Below, one piece after another: positions 12,984 to 25,652 of a stretch of DNA of 64,000 nucleotides (positions are counted from its first letter, which is position 1; the number at the start of each line of letters is the position of its first letter). The notes under the pieces are model-generated. The model did no database searches, was not told the origin of the DNA, and saw nothing but the letters and a program-made list of their open reading frames with translations. Source of the stretch: Gossypium raimondii (Eukaryota; Streptophyta; Magnoliopsida; Malvales; Malvaceae); NCBI RefSeq assembly GCF_025698545.1, contig NC_068569.1, positions 18,166,001 through 18,230,000 on the forward strand, given 5' to 3'. A program made the position numbers and the translations under genes.

Positions 12984-14018
12984 ATGGAGGAAAACGGTAA
13001 CAGAGCCGAAGCCGTTCGTCTTCTAGGAATTGCCGAGAAGCTTCTCCAGAATCGTGATTTCAACGGTTCAAGAGACTTCGCAATCTTAGCCCAAGAGACT
13101 GAACCGCTGTTGGACGGGTCGGATCAGATCCTAGCCGTCGCCGACGTTATCCTCGCAGGCGAGAAGAGAATAAACAACCACCAAGATTGGTACTCCATCT
13201 TACAAATCGACGGCCGATCAGAAGACAACGATCTCATAAAGAAACAGTATCGTCGCCTAGCTCTCCTCCTTCATCCAGACAAAAACAAGTCCCCGTTCGC
13301 CGATCACGCGTTCCAGCTTGTGGCCGATGCGTGGGCTGTTTTATCTAACAGCTCGAAGAAATCTCTTTACGACAAAGAATTGAGCTTGTTTACGAGGATT
13401 GATTTAAGCAGCGGCGGCGGGGACCGTTCGAATCAAGCTGGGAAATTACCCGTAACGAGAAAAGGACAAAGCCGGACGCCGAATCCAAAGACCCCAAATG
13501 AGAACCAAAGGTCGAGAATGGCGACATTTTGGACAGCTTGTCCGTACTGTTATAGATTGTTTGAGTACCCTAGGGCTTACGAAAGTTGTTGTTTAAGGTG
13601 CCAGAATTGTGAGAAAGCTTTTCATGCGGTCGATATTCCGACATTGCCGCCGTTGGTTCCGGGAAAAGAAGCTTATTATTGTTGCTGGGCGTTTTTTCCG
13701 TTAGGGTTTGTGTCTAGAAGTCCGGAAAGTGAAGGAAAAGCCTCAACCGGCTTTCCCAATTGGATGCAACCTACGTTTCCAGCAGTGCCGCCGCATGAGA
13801 GTGAAAGAAATGGAGGCATTGAGCAAGCTACTCCGCCTGCCCCGATGCCGGCACCAGTGTCAGCGGCAGCACCAGCACCAACGCCGCCTTCATTTATTCC
13901 TTCGACCACCGCAACGAAGGTGGTAGAAAATATGAATAACGTGGCAGTGGTTTCAGGTCGGAATGTGTCGAATTCGGGCTCAAGGAAAAGAGGGAGGCCG
14001 AGGAAGAATCCTCTGTGA
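12984..14018 (+). CDS. J-domain (DnaJ/HSP40-like) protein with Cys-rich segment and AT-hook
   Basis: Single-exon gene of 344 aa. J-domain proteins stimulate the ATPase of HSP70 partners. The J domain spans about residues 69-133, from DWYSILQIDG to KKSLYDKEL, and keeps the essential HPD tripeptide at 97-99 (LLLHPDKNKS). The N-terminal 60 residues, with an EAVRLLGIAEKLL-type helix, are typical of the plant J-protein group that often also has a C-terminal DUF3444. That domain is missing here. Residues 184-235 hold paired cysteines (CPYC at 186-189, CLRCQNC at 203-209, YYCCW at 231-235) that look metal-binding. A Pro/Ala-rich linker (about 285-305) follows, and the protein ends in an AT-hook, RKRGRPRKNP (334-343). 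A nuclear or DNA-linked role is inferred from that motif. The start is the first in-frame ATG after the leader. Confidence 0.9.
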   Translation: MEENGNRAEAVRLLGIAEKLLQNRDFNGSRDFAILAQETEPLLDGSDQILAVADVILAGEKRINNHQDWYSILQIDGRSEDNDLIKKQYRRLALLLHPDKNKSPFADHAFQLVADAWAVLSNSSKKSLYDKELSLFTRIDLSSGGGDRSNQAGKLPVTRKGQSRTPNPKTPNENQRSRMATFWTACPYCYRLFEYPRAYESCCLRCQNCEKAFHAVDIPTLPPLVPGKEAYYCCWAFFPLGFVSRSPESEGKASTGFPNWMQPTFPAVPPHESERNGGIEQATPPAPMPAPVSAAAPAPTPPSFIPSTTATKVVENMNNVAVVSGRNVSNSGSRKRGRPRKNPL

Positions 14019-16067
14019 GGTTTGATCGGTAATGAAATTCGGTACTTTTTTGTAGCTTTTTGGTTTAGAATGAACCTGACCGTAATGCAGGAACTTTCGA
14101 GGTGGTAACAGAGGGTACCAGAGGATTTCGATGAACCGAGAAAGAAGAATAAGGCCGAGGCTGAAACACTGCAACGGTTGGGGGTTAAATTTGTAGGTAT
14201 TGTTGTAGTTGTTAATTATTTTGTTTGTAGATTGTTTTCTATGTACTGACTAGCACATAGGCTATCATTGTAACATTATGATATATTCAGCAATGTCAAG
14301 TCAGCAAGTTCTTTCACCATTGATTTTGAGCGGTTTTACTTCTCGGCATCTGATCAAATCGGTGCATTTTTCCTTGGACTAAAGTTTTAGTGATGCTGAT
14401 ACAAATTTCTTCTTTCAATTGAGAAATATGACAAGTTTTGTTATTGTTGGATTGGTGCATCTTCGTTTTAGCCAATCCAATTGCATTTTTCTTTATGTTT
14501 TGGCCTTTGTTAGTTATCTGAGCACTTCGTAGTGGCTTGGCCTAGCAATGCGAGATTGATCCCAAGCCAGTCTTTTTGTTCGTTCAATCAGGTATGTTTG
14601 CCTCACTTGGTGATCATGCATTTTTGAACTTGAGCTAAACCTCTGAATTTTATAGAAGCATATGGCTTCTTGGCCGAATGGATGCCGATGGTTGAGCTAG
14701 AAATATTTCTCTAATAAGACAAAATTAGGTGAGAAATTAAGCAAGGAGTTAGGAAAAGATACATGAGACTTAACTACATTTGCAATAGCTTTTTAATCTT
14801 CTATTACATTGTTATTACCCTGAAAAATGTGATTCAAAATAAGGAGAGCATATGATGATCAATAATTATCGACTGGCTGAGGGTTTTAGAGACAGTCACA
14901 AGTCCTTCAGTTGGCTGTGCACTGGAGTTGGTCTTGGGACACAAATGTTCATACATTGAAATGCCTTGCATGCAAAACTGGAAGGCTCAATGGGCCGAAG
15001 TGCTGAGTTTGTAAGTTGGTGTGAACCATGACACAAAAGGGAAGTGAGACTAGTCAATTCGTCTTTCCGGAAACAGTTATCTTTCTCAGGATGACACGGA
15101 GAGGAGGACGAAAGATTCTAGAAGAGGGGTACGAGTTATCGCTGCTTTCTCCAACACAACAGCAGGCATATATGTGTGATATATAAATGTAGGTTTCCTA
15201 CAGCTCAGTTAACTTCGAATTTTGATATGTGGTTCCATCTTTGGCTCATACTCTCTTAAGCAAATTGGATACTTTCTCTTAAGCGAATTTTGATATTGTT
15301 TTTATAAAAAAATAATTGCATTTGAAAGTTATGGTTTAAAATCTATACTAATTTTCAAACTTCAAAATGTTTTATTTATCTCTTTTAAGGTATGAATGTG
15401 ATGTCAATTAGATACTTATGTCTGCTATAGTATGGGTGTTAAATGTCGATTCAATATATTTAAGACAATTTAGATTTCATTTTTTATTTAAAATAGTGCT
15501 TAACACATCAAGGTATATGGCATTCATAATTTGATTGTTGTTATTTAAATCTGTTTTATGTCATATTTAAATTGACATTTAATACCTAAATTAGTATAGA
15601 AAGATTTAATTAAAACAATATTAATATATTGAGAACTTAATTGAACTTTTAAAATTTAAGATAGATTCATAATTTGGGCAATGATTTTAAAACGTCATAA
15701 ATTATTAAACTTGGAGAGTTTTGTAATTTTACTCCTTGAATTTAGAGTCAACTAAACGGTACCATTTTTTCCTGTTGAATCATATGTAGCGTGGCAAGTA
15801 ATTTGTCAGTTGACATTTATTTCAAATTCGATTTTATTTTTAAATTAGAGTGATTGGTTGAATTAAAATTGATTGAATATTAATTTAAAATAAAGGATCA
15901 AATTATTTGACTCATCAATTAGTTGAACTAATCGGATTGAACAACCGAATCCATTCAACTAATGATTAAATTAAATTTTTTTAGAAAACATCTTAATTTA
16001 AAAATGATGACCGACCTGTCTAGTTTCAAAAACATCCTCTTTACGTATAGGCTTTTGAGAATAGAGA
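14019..16067. other. 3' flank of the J-domain gene and spacer
   Basis: 14019 to about 14300 is likely 3' UTR. The remainder to 16067 is moderately, then strongly AT-rich sequence with no open frame that I can tie to a protein family, and no repeat structure I could define. Confidence 0.5.
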
Positions 16068-16533
16068 CAGAGGCGCTCATGGGCCGGGCGGCCCAGCCCG
16101 GCCCGACGGCCCGCCCGAAATATGGGAGGATTTGGGTAAAAGTATAGGCCCGAAATATGGGCTTGGGCAAAAAAAAGAGGCCCGTTTAGAAAACGGGCCG
16201 GGCCTCGGGCACCACTTTTTTGGCCCGAGCCCGGTCCGATTTAATAAATATATTTATTTTTTTAATTTTAAAATATTTTTTACATACTTTTTTAATTTTT
16301 TTTAAATTTTAAAATATTTTTAAAATATTTTCTTTAATTTTTTTTAATTTTAAAAATACTTTTTTTAATTTTTTTAAAATTTTAAAATAAAAATGGGCCG
16401 GGCCGGGCTTATGATTTTTCCCGGTCCGGGCCTGGGCAAAATCTTAGGCCCATATTTCGGGCCGGGCCCGGGCCTAAGACCCGGGCCAAAATTTTTTATG
16501 GGCCCGGCCCGAACCGGCCCATGAACACCTCTA
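16068..16533. mobile_element. hAT-type MITE, copy 1, with 8-bp target duplication
   Basis: The element begins CAGAGGCGCTCATGGGC and ends GCCCATGAACACCTCTA; these termini are imperfect inverted repeats. It is flanked on both sides by AATAGAGA (16060-16067 and 16534-16541), a perfect 8-bp target duplication as made by hAT transposases. The outer 150 bp on each side are rich in GGGCCCGGCCC-like words. The centre, about 16240-16390, is nearly pure A/T. There is no coding capacity. A second copy lies at 25653-26124. Confidence 0.85.
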
Positions 16534-17241
16534 AATAGAGATACCCTTGACACTATTTTTGTTCCACTCAGCCTAACCCAAGTAAAAATATGACCTATTC
16601 GGCTTTTGATTATTTGTAAAAAGTATATTTTGGTACAGAGTTTATTAAATGAAAATAATAGCAAGTAGCTATATAATAGATATATATATTAAGATTATTG
16701 TATAAATTTTTGTTATTTGCTTATGAAATAATTCAATTATGCAACAGTAATAATATGAATTTAAAACAATAAAAGTTATTAATCGTTGTATTTAATTATA
16801 CTACTATTATTTAGTAATACAGAGTTGAATGAAGAACAAAAGGAAAATACAAAATTAAGTGAATGATACTTGTGGGAAATAATAATAACTCTGTAAATTA
16901 CAATTTGAAATAACTTAGTTTCTTAATGAAAGGTCTCTTACTCTGAAAAGTAAAGTCTCATCATCATTATCATCACGCATAAACTAAAAACAAGATAAAC
17001 CAAACATCATTAAATACAAAATCAAGCTCTGTCCGAAACTATTTTTGCAACCAATTTTTTTTTTAAAAAAAAGAGTTGTCTGAAAGTGAAAATTTTAAAA
17101 GAAAAAAATAATTAGAGGTTTAATGGGGTATTTAAAAAAGGCGATTATGGAATTACTGTAGGGTCATCAAGTCACTGTATTGGGTTTTTATTTTTCGAGA
17201 ACTTTCTTTGGTTTCTCCATTAAAAATTGTTCATCTTCTCC

Positions 17242-17274
<33 letters not shown>

Positions 17275-17303
17275 ATTTGCATCGAATCCATTTGTCTTTC
17301 ATC
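16534..17303. other. Spacer and promoter region of the PWWP gene
   Basis: AT-rich spacer. A run of about 25 T lies at 17241-17266, just before the proposed start of the PWWP gene, so 17150-17303 is probably its promoter and leader. No other feature is seen. Confidence 0.45.
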
Positions 17304-20101
17304 ATGCACCTATTTTCCATCTTAGCTAAGACGGTAAGTTCTTATACATTTGGTCTTTCTTTTTCCTCATTTGGATTTTGGTTAAGTGGGAAGTGTAGGA
17401 AAAAAGTAGCTGAAAGTTTTGGGTTTTGCTTGGTTGATTTTCTTTTTGTTTCACATTTTCCTACTGACCAAACAAAGGGTAAAGATAGAATGTTATTTTC
17501 CAGTATCTATGAGGATTTGCATATACAATTTACTTAATTATTAGGGTTTATGACATTCATCGGTAACCCCTTTTTTATTTTTTGAAGTGACGCTTTCTTT
17601 AAGGATCAGCATTTCAGTGAACTCTGTTGGACTTGAATTTGAGATGTGTAAACTATTTGAGTATTTGGAAAGACAGCAACATGCACTGAAGTTTCTACTC
17701 TTTATTTATTGTTTTTAATAAAATCCCATTAGATGATCTGTTAAAATATACTATACTATTGGATTTGGGATATCTATTTTAAGGCTGATGTTTCTTTTTG
17801 ATCCTGGTGTGTTCATGTATATGTCTTCAAACATACTGGCTTTTGAAACTAGATTGTGTCTGAGTCACAAAAAAGACTACCTACAGAAGATAAAAGTGGT
17901 GCTGGTATCAGAATTCATGATAACAATGGAGGAGAGGAATCCGCAGCCGTGCGATTTGAAGGGGAAGTGTCACTGGGAGATTTAATATGGCTCAAACTCC
18001 TTGGGAAAACATGGTGGCCTGCAGTGGTATGCCTATTGCTGTGGTTGTTTGATCTTGCAACTAGTTCTTTTTTCCGGCCTTCTAAAGATTAATTAGCATT
18101 TGGAGCAGAATTATGTAGTTCTGTGGATTTTATTTGTCGATATTGTTTCAGGTTGTTGATGAGAGAAGTGTTAGTAAGAGCAGTAAACCTGGAAAAAAAT
18201 CAAAGGGGGAGGTGCTTGTGCGTCTATACGGGAGCCATGAGTAGTTAGTTCTCTATTTCCTTACTTGGAGATTGTAATTCTTAGAGGAAAGAAAGATTGA
18301 AAAAGCTGTTTGATATTTGTTCAATTTTGACAATTAAAAAAAATGTAAGGATTTAAACCTGTCAATTTGTCCCTCTGCAGCTCATATGCAGACCCTATGA
18401 AATATCGTTCCGAGTTTAAAACGGTAAGTACCCATCATGTACTTCCGTCTTTTGTTGATTCAAGTGTTTATGTTAATTAAATTGAATAGTTATTGTAATC
18501 AACTTATTTAATGATTATCTTCACATGATGTTTCTACATTGACAGATTCTAGAGCAGAATAACGGTAGTTATTACGACATTCTTGAAAAAGGTTTGGAGC
18601 AGGTAATAGATTTCTTCTTGTCTCTTTGATGTTGTTTTTTTCTCAACAATCTGAAGCCTGTCATACTTAGCAAATTGTTCCTCATGTTCGTAATATATGG
18701 TTCTCACATCATTTTGGATATGGCTGCAGTTTCGCTCTCGCCTGAAATCTAGTAAACCAAAGGGGCAAGGATCTAAGGCTACAGGTTTGGCTTCTTTAGT
18801 TTGCTTATCTCTTTTCCTAATCAGATTATTGTGTACTGTGCTGCGGTTCTATGATATGTTAGTATAGCTTTATTGCAATAAATACCTTGACTGTCAATAT
18901 ATGATGTATAATATTCGAAGTGATACTGTGGCTTGGTTATCCTGAGAGAATGCTATAGAAGCAAAGAACCAAGCATTAGAGACATTGCTTTTACTTTTTT
19001 CACCAAAACAGAAATCAGCTTCACTTTCCAGTTTTGATATAATCAGCTTTCACAAATTACCTCGGTATGATAGTGTCGCAAATGAAACCTGCTGTGGACT
19101 TCAATAAGTACCGTTGCTGCAGTTCCATGGAACTTGGCTATTGGTTTTTCACATGGTCATTAACAACTGTTTAGGAACTTCGGACTTCAGAGAACCGATA
19201 TCTTTCTCTTTGGTTTCCCAAATATTTAAATAAAGAAAAGTTGATACCTTCCTAATATGCCTTCTTTTTTACGATATAATCTTCATAAAGTCATCACTCT
19301 CTAGACTTTAGACTCATGAGTAAATCAGCATGTTATGACGATATGCTCACTGAGTTGTGTTTCTCAGATGTTTCATAATATTCAAAGGATTGCCATATTC
19401 GAAACGGATTTCGATGTTCACATCTCATGTTTATTGAATTAACATTTTGGATTAAACTTGCTGGAAGTTTACATTCTTTAGCTCCAAGTATACATTTGAT
19501 ATTATGAAGATTTATATTGTGGATTAGCAAACACAAGAGCTGAAGAGAAAGAGACCGCAAAAAAGAAAAATCCCCAGCGAAAAGGATCGAATGTCGAGGA
19601 GAAAGCTAGTAAGAAACTCAAGCGAAAGAGCCCTAGTACCGATAAACAGGGTAAGAAAAAAGCCAATGAGCAAGAGGGGCCCCTAAAGAAACAAAAGAAA
19701 AATAACCAAACTGTGGAGCCAAATAGTCGAAGTGCCAAGGCAAAGCCTAAAAGTTCAACTTCCAAGGAACAGAAAAAGAGCAAAGCTTCGAAGCAAGGCA
19801 AGGAACAGAAAAAGCCGAAGCGAAATAAGCCGAACTCCATTGACACAAAGAGCAGAACATCCAAAGAGAAAAAGCTGTTAGAGGAGACTGATGACCAAAG
19901 TTCTGTGAGTATTCAGTTGGTTTTCCCCCAAAAATTTCCCTACAAGTTTTTACTTTGTTCTTAATACTAAATTGTATCTCTCAGGAAGGATCTTCACCCG
20001 GAGAATCTCCCAAGTCCGGCGCTCGACGAACTAGAGTGATGCAAGGTTTGGGTTTGATCGCACCTCCCGGTTCACCATTCCATAAGAATGGACTCATATA
20101 A
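17304..20101 (+). CDS. PWWP-domain nuclear protein, Lys-rich tail
   Basis: PWWP domains bind methylated histone tails and DNA in chromatin. Proposed exons: 17304-17333, 17853-18026, 18152-18240, 18381-18423, 18546-18602, 18730-18784, 19528-19904 and 19985-20101. They join in one frame to give 313 aa. The PWWP core runs from GDLIWLKLLGKTWWPAVV at the end of exon 2 through VLVRLYGSH in exon 3 to YADPMKYRSEF in exon 4. Exon 7 encodes a highly basic tail rich in Lys, Ser and Gln that looks disordered and nuclear. The C-terminus reads TRVMQGLGLIAPPGSPFH. Exon 3 ends at a GA/gtagtt donor; without splicing the frame stops at once, so this junction is needed. The ten-residue first exon is the least certain part, because its acceptor has a weak pyrimidine tract and another upstream start is possible. 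Confidence 0.82.
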
Positions 20102-21092
20102 GCCAAGTTTGTCATAACAAGTTTTGCCAAAACTTGCTCCATGGCATGATATTATTCCAGTCAATTTGTGTTGTGACTTAAATGAAATTAGCTACAAAAT
20201 TAAGTTCATCCATGAACAAAGACAGATTTGCAATAGTAGCAGCTAATCCACACTTTCCTAAAATCTTTTGTAGCAGTTGTTGCGAAGTAGCTGAAAGTTA
20301 TTCAACTGTGCTCTCAAATCTCATTGAAAGTTTTTTACTCTGGGATAAAATAGGGTTGGGCATTGGCATTGCTTGTATTAATAATTACAGAAAAGGGTTG
20401 GGGGGCAGCTTTAAAGGAACATCCGTAAGAGAGAACAGTGGTTGAAGATGTTCCCTTTGCCTTAAAAAGGACCTTCCAAAATGGTGTCTGAAAGAAACCA
20501 AATGTCCCATCTCTTTACCGTCATATCGTTTCCATTGCTTTCCTTAACTTTGTAACATCATCAGCTTTTGGTTTGGTTTTTCACAATAAGAGAGGGGAGA
20601 GAGTAAGTTTTGTGTTTCAAGTACGAATTGCAAAGTGTCGTTTTCGGAAGTTGGTCCCTCACACACACAGCCTTGCGTTTTAGGCAGTGGAATATGGGAA
20701 GGACGTCATCAGAGCTTTGTCTCCCTGCCTGCTGTCACTCAGATCTTCTCTTGTTTTTACCTTCTAGGTTAAGTTACTTTCATTAATAACTTGAATTCTA
20801 AATTTCTTAAACCTATCGAATGTTACAATTTATTTTTATTTCGAATTTCTCTTCTGGTGTTAAATTATTTGTCCGCTTCAATAAGTCTGATTTGTCATGA
20901 GCTAACTTTGGAGTTAATGATTTTTGTCCACACAATTTAAATTTTGAGCATTGATACCCTCACGGTTGATTTGGTAGTGTCTATTACTGCTGTTTTCTTA
21001 CTTATAATTTATAATTTTATTTCAACATAATTTTAAAAATTAATTTAACATTTTTTTATAAAACTCTAAAACACTTTAATCCTAGATTTTAA
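20102..21092. other. 3' flank of the PWWP gene and spacer
   Basis: About 20102-20600 is plausible 3' UTR and flank. An 87-codon open frame at 20182-20445 has no recognisable domain. From 20760 the sequence becomes AT-rich without a gene. Confidence 0.45.
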
Positions 21093-22486
21093 GGTAGTGT
21101 TTGAAAAATCACCTAGTAATTGGATTTGAGTGTAATTGCTTGTAATTACATAAGGATGACATGTTTGGATAACCATTGTAATTGATAAATCTCACCGAAT
21201 TAGTGTTCCAAATTTTAGGAGGGATGGTGAGAATCGGAGTAATTACGTATTAAGTTACATCCATATTCAAATTTAAATAATTACTTTTATACAATTTATA
21301 AAAATTATATTATAAGCATGAATATGTATGAGTATTTGGGATGATTATGACAAAAATATCTTGTATTATAAATCTTGAAAAATTATATTGTAAAAATAAT
21401 TTGTGTATTTTATAAAGTTATAACAAAAAAATTATATTATTTAAATCATTATTTTTAGTTAGCCAAAAGTTTTATTATAAAAACAATTATATGTTATAAA
21501 AATGTTATAAAATATTTATTTATAAAAAGTTATGGCCAAAGTATGAGTTTTTATTTGTGTTCATGCAATATATTATAAAAATAATATACCTATTTATAAA
21601 AAATGTTATAGTTTTTTATTATAACTTATTTATGAAAAATAATTTTATAAAGTTATCTCAAAAATTATATTATAAATTTTATATTACTTTTTACTTAATT
21701 TACGTATTATGAAAAAGGATAATTTTTTTCTCTAAATTAAGTTTATATAATGTTTTATGATTAAAGCACTATTTGGAATGTGAACTCAAATACTATAAGG
21801 CTGATGTTAATCATGCATAGAAAAGATATTTTTTTGCACCATATCGTGGGATATAATGCCATTTGAGAGAATAGTGCCAGACACAAGTACCATAGACAAG
21901 TCACAAACTCTTTAATTTGAGATATTTAAGGCCTCAAAATGTAATTAAGAAGACATTTATTGTTTTTAAAAGATATTTCTCATATCAACAACATAGCCTT
22001 AGTATAACATAAAAAAACAATGTTGGATATAGTAGTATGTTGAATATTTCATAACTTCAATAATAGGTGGAATTGATATGATCCATACTTCGAATAGTAC
22101 ATGAAAGAGATGATGATGAACTCGGTTAAGGACCAAGAGATGATAATAAGGAGCATATGTTAAATATTAAAAGGGTATAACCCAATATATATGAATTGGA
22201 GTAATTACATAAAATTGCTTGTGTTGTTTATTTTTCTTGCTATTTTTAGTAATTGTATTATCAACTACTTTTTAGATTAACATAATATATATAACAACCC
22301 AAAAATTATGTAAGTGTGTAACTACAATTTGTACTACCAATATGACATAAAGAATTACAATGTAATTACACTCTATTAACCAAACACGTCTAAAAAATTA
22401 GAATTATATGTAATTACAAAAGAATATACTTACAACGCTAGTAATTACACTTTCATTAAATTATTTTGTGTTTTTCAAATATACCC
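21093..22486. mobile_element. Possible AT-rich non-autonomous TIR element
   Basis: The left edge reads GGTAGTGTTTGAAAAATCAC and the right edge, reverse-complemented, GGGTATATTTGAAAAACAC. Both sides also carry related phrases inside (gtaattacat, gtttggataa versus gtttggttaa). TTAA stands outside both ends. The interior is AT-rich and non-coding. The inverted similarity is patchy, so the edges are tentative. Confidence 0.38.
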
Positions 22487-22556
22487 TTAATCTTAAACTG
22501 ATATTTTAAATCCTAACCCTGCATTTAAAAGAAAACTAGCTAAACGAGGCTCTAGG

Positions 22557-24485
22557 ATGTCAACTTCCAATAACAATGAGGACGACGGGGCTTCTCCGAC
22601 GGATGGTCGTAATATAAAAAAATTTCGACCTAAATAAAAAAAAAGAATAGCACTGAAATTCATAGTAGATCTGGATTCGGTACCGACACAAATTGTATCT
22701 TAGAAGGATTTACTCCTGGGGAATTCTGTCGAACCTATGGAAGGAACTGGGGGAGACGGTAAGGAAAATTTTGATTTTGAAGAAGGAGATTTCACTAGGA
22801 CCATAGTGAATAGAATACCCGCGATCGATTTTTCCGACCGGGTATAGGAATACTTGTTAAAGGGCATGGAAACCATTGTTGTGGTTAAACTTTTAAGGTG
22901 GAGCATTGGATACATTACTCTTTAGAATAGGGTTTCAAGTCTATGGCGGCCTTCTAAGTCGTTTCAATTTATGGATGTAGAGAATGGCTATTTTTTGTCC
23001 AATTTCAAAGTAAAGAGAATTATGAGAAAGTGCTTACTCAAGGTCCTTGGACTGTCTTTAGTCAATACCTCATGGTTCAACCGTAGTCACGGGATTTTAA
23101 TCCACTCCAACCTTCCCAATGGTCGTTGTGACTTGGATTCGGCTACCAGGTCTACCTGGTTATCTGTACAACAAAAAAATTCTGGAGGAGATAGGGGGAA
23201 TGATAGACAGGGTAGTGAAGCTTGATTTTAAAACTGATAAGAGGTTGAGGGGATAGTTTTCCTGATTGGAAATATTCTTTAATCTAGATAAGCCTCTAAT
23301 TTCACAAATATTGGTTAATGACAAACCTCAAAGAGTTAAGTACGAGTCCTTACCGCCATCTATTTTTCATGCGGACGTTATAGCCATGTTAAGTATTTGT
23401 GCTATTTTTTGACCGATTATAAAGGGAACGCTAGATAAACTGAGGGATTAATGAAGGTTGAACCTACGGTTGAAGGTTCGGTGAATGAGGCAACGAAGTT
23501 TAGCACTTAGATGATCGTGGAGAGACGATCACACTGGAACCTTAGAGATTCGCGTAAATCGACGGCCAAAATTTTGGGTGGTGATGAAAATGGCTCCATA
23601 TTTAGGGCGTTAGTTTTGGCAGATAACCAATTTGGGGAAAAAGAAGATACCATGGCTAATTTTTCGGTGTTCAATTTTAAGAAGGGGGATTTTATTAAGT
23701 TAATTAAACATGCTGAAATTGGGAAAGGGGATAAGTTTGTTGGGCTAGTCATTGAAGAAAGGGGTTTCGTTAAGGCAAGCCATAGATGCGTTTTTGGACT
23801 TAAGAGCAGTCCAAAAATGTGGATGTTGACTATTTAGGAGTTGAGCCGGACGGGTAGCTAAAGTTAATAGAGCCTTACTATTGTTAGAGTTGTTAAGATT
23901 GGGAAAAATGATGTTTTTATCGGGCTAGTTTTAGAAGCTTATGGCTAAGTCGATGGCAACCTCAAATTGGTCAATGGCTGGTCAAACACAATTGGTAAGT
24001 CTCCTTCAATTCACGAAATTTATTTGGCTAATGAAAATGTCGGCTTTTCACAAAATATAGTTGATTGCATGGAAAATATCAAGAAAGGGTCCAATTTCAC
24101 TAGAGGCTTTCAATTAAATGCTAGTTCGCATTTTAATTCTACCTTTGAGGGTCCGATTGAAACGAGGGTAATTTTAAATTTGAACTTGTTAGATCCTGGG
24201 AAACACTCGAAATTTTTTTTAAAGAAAATCTTGGACCAAATATCTTTAGTCCTTTAAAGGCCGAAGACTCAGTTAATTCTACTTTCGGTTTATCATCTTT
24301 AAAAGTGCGTGGTTCAATAGGTAAAGGTACTTCGGTTCGGAAAGGTAGGGTCCTAAATAAAATTATAAGGAACAGTGGAAAGCGGTTTAAGACTGCTAAA
24401 AATACCATAGTTTCGTTTTCAGATTTGATAATTTTTATGGTAAAAATCATTAATACTCTGATTGAAACTGGTATAATAAGCCAAT
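22557..24485 (+). pseudogene. LINE ORF1 remnant (DUF4283 / zinc-knuckle type gag-like protein)
   Basis: It starts with MSTSNNNEDDGASPTDGRN at 22557. The segment 22960-23200 has the layout of the plant retroelement domain DUF4283 (MDVENGYFLSNFKVK, then a QGPWTVF-like stretch in a neighbouring frame). A CGRYSHV-like remnant near 23370 marks the usual zinc knuckle. The later part, 23967-24485, is the basic and Asn-rich tail region (GSIGKGTSVRKGRVLNK). Several stops and frame changes interrupt it, for example at 22636 and 23224. The assignment rests on remembered family patterns. Confidence 0.65.
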
Positions 24486-24534
24486 GACGGTCCTAGTAAG
24501 CAAGAAATAGGGTGTTGAGACTGACTCAAGTCAG

Positions 24535-25512
24535 TAGAGGTTGGTCAATTCATTTGGGGTTTCGTCGAGAGGGAAAAGGAATATGGCACTTGTTAGTTGA
24601 GAGACTATTTGTCAACCACGATCCTGTGGTGGTCTTGGTTTTAGGAGTTTGAAAGATCATAATATGTTATTTTTGGTGAAGCTTGGATTTAATATTGTGT
24701 CCAACTCCAACATTTTGTGGGTTCAGGTCCCAAAGTCGAAGTATGGGGTTCCAAATAGATTGTCAGTGCCCTTGAAATGGGGGCGATGCTTTTTTCTTTG
24801 GAGAAGTCTTTCTAAAGTCTGGCAACTGGTAAAGGAAAATCTTTTATGGTCAATTGAGAATGGTGATTTAATCAATTGCTGGCAAGATCCTTGGATTCTG
24901 AATTATGGTCCTTTGATTAATCATATCCGGGCACACCCAAATATGGAAATAGAGTGCATACTTTGTGAAATGGTTACAGAGGAAGACTCTTGAAACCTTG
25001 ATGTATTTTGTTTATGGGTGTCGGAAGATGTGATTAGGCATATAATGAGTATTCTTTTGCCCTATCCAGAAGTAGGTTATGATAGAATCATTTGGGCTGG
25101 GTCTTCAAACGAATCATTTTTTTTTGTAAAGAGTACTTATTAGAAAATTTGAGAGGGGTCATGGAATTCAAAAGATGCAATTTGGCAATTATCGTTGAAG
25201 TTTAAAGGTTCTCAGAGGGTTAAATATTTCATTTGGCTCACTCTCAAATAACGTTTACTTACTAATTCAAAGCATTTAAAGAAAAGGGTTGGGTCGGATG
25301 GTTCTTGTGGTTTATATGGATGGGCCTCTAAAGATACCTTACACGCCATTCGCGATTGTCTTGCAGTTAAAGACATATGGTCTCGAATAATACTAGTATA
25401 TAAGTTTAACACTTTTTTATATGAGGGGTTTCATGAGTGGTTAGATGCAAATTTACAAAATAAACTTAGAATGCAATTGAAATGGGTGGATTGACAATGC
25501 TTCTTTAGTATG
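24535..25512 (+). pseudogene. LINE reverse transcriptase C-terminal (zf-RVT) remnant
   Basis: The segment contains SCGGLGFRSLKDHN followed by LVKLGF, LWVQVPKSKYG and INCWQDPWI. These are hallmark words of the region after the catalytic palm in plant LINE reverse transcriptases. A later part (IWAGSSNESFF, KGSQRVKYFIWL) is the zinc-binding zf-RVT region. It has frame breaks and stops, including a TGA just before the insertion point at 25513. The catalytic YADD-type box is absent because the upstream part is deleted. Confidence 0.72.
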
Positions 25513-25652
25513 TGATCGACTCTGGACGTACTAACGTTCAGAGTATGAAAACTACAGCTAAAAGATATGGAATCGAGGCGGTGTCCGCAAGTATACGAAT
25601 CAGGTTGTAATATAGTTATAACGGAGTAGGTGAGTACTCTGAGGGTCGTACC

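Noticed and set aside
20182..20445. 87-codon open frame after the PWWP gene
   Set aside because: No domain recognised; position fits 3' UTR or flank of the PWWP gene.
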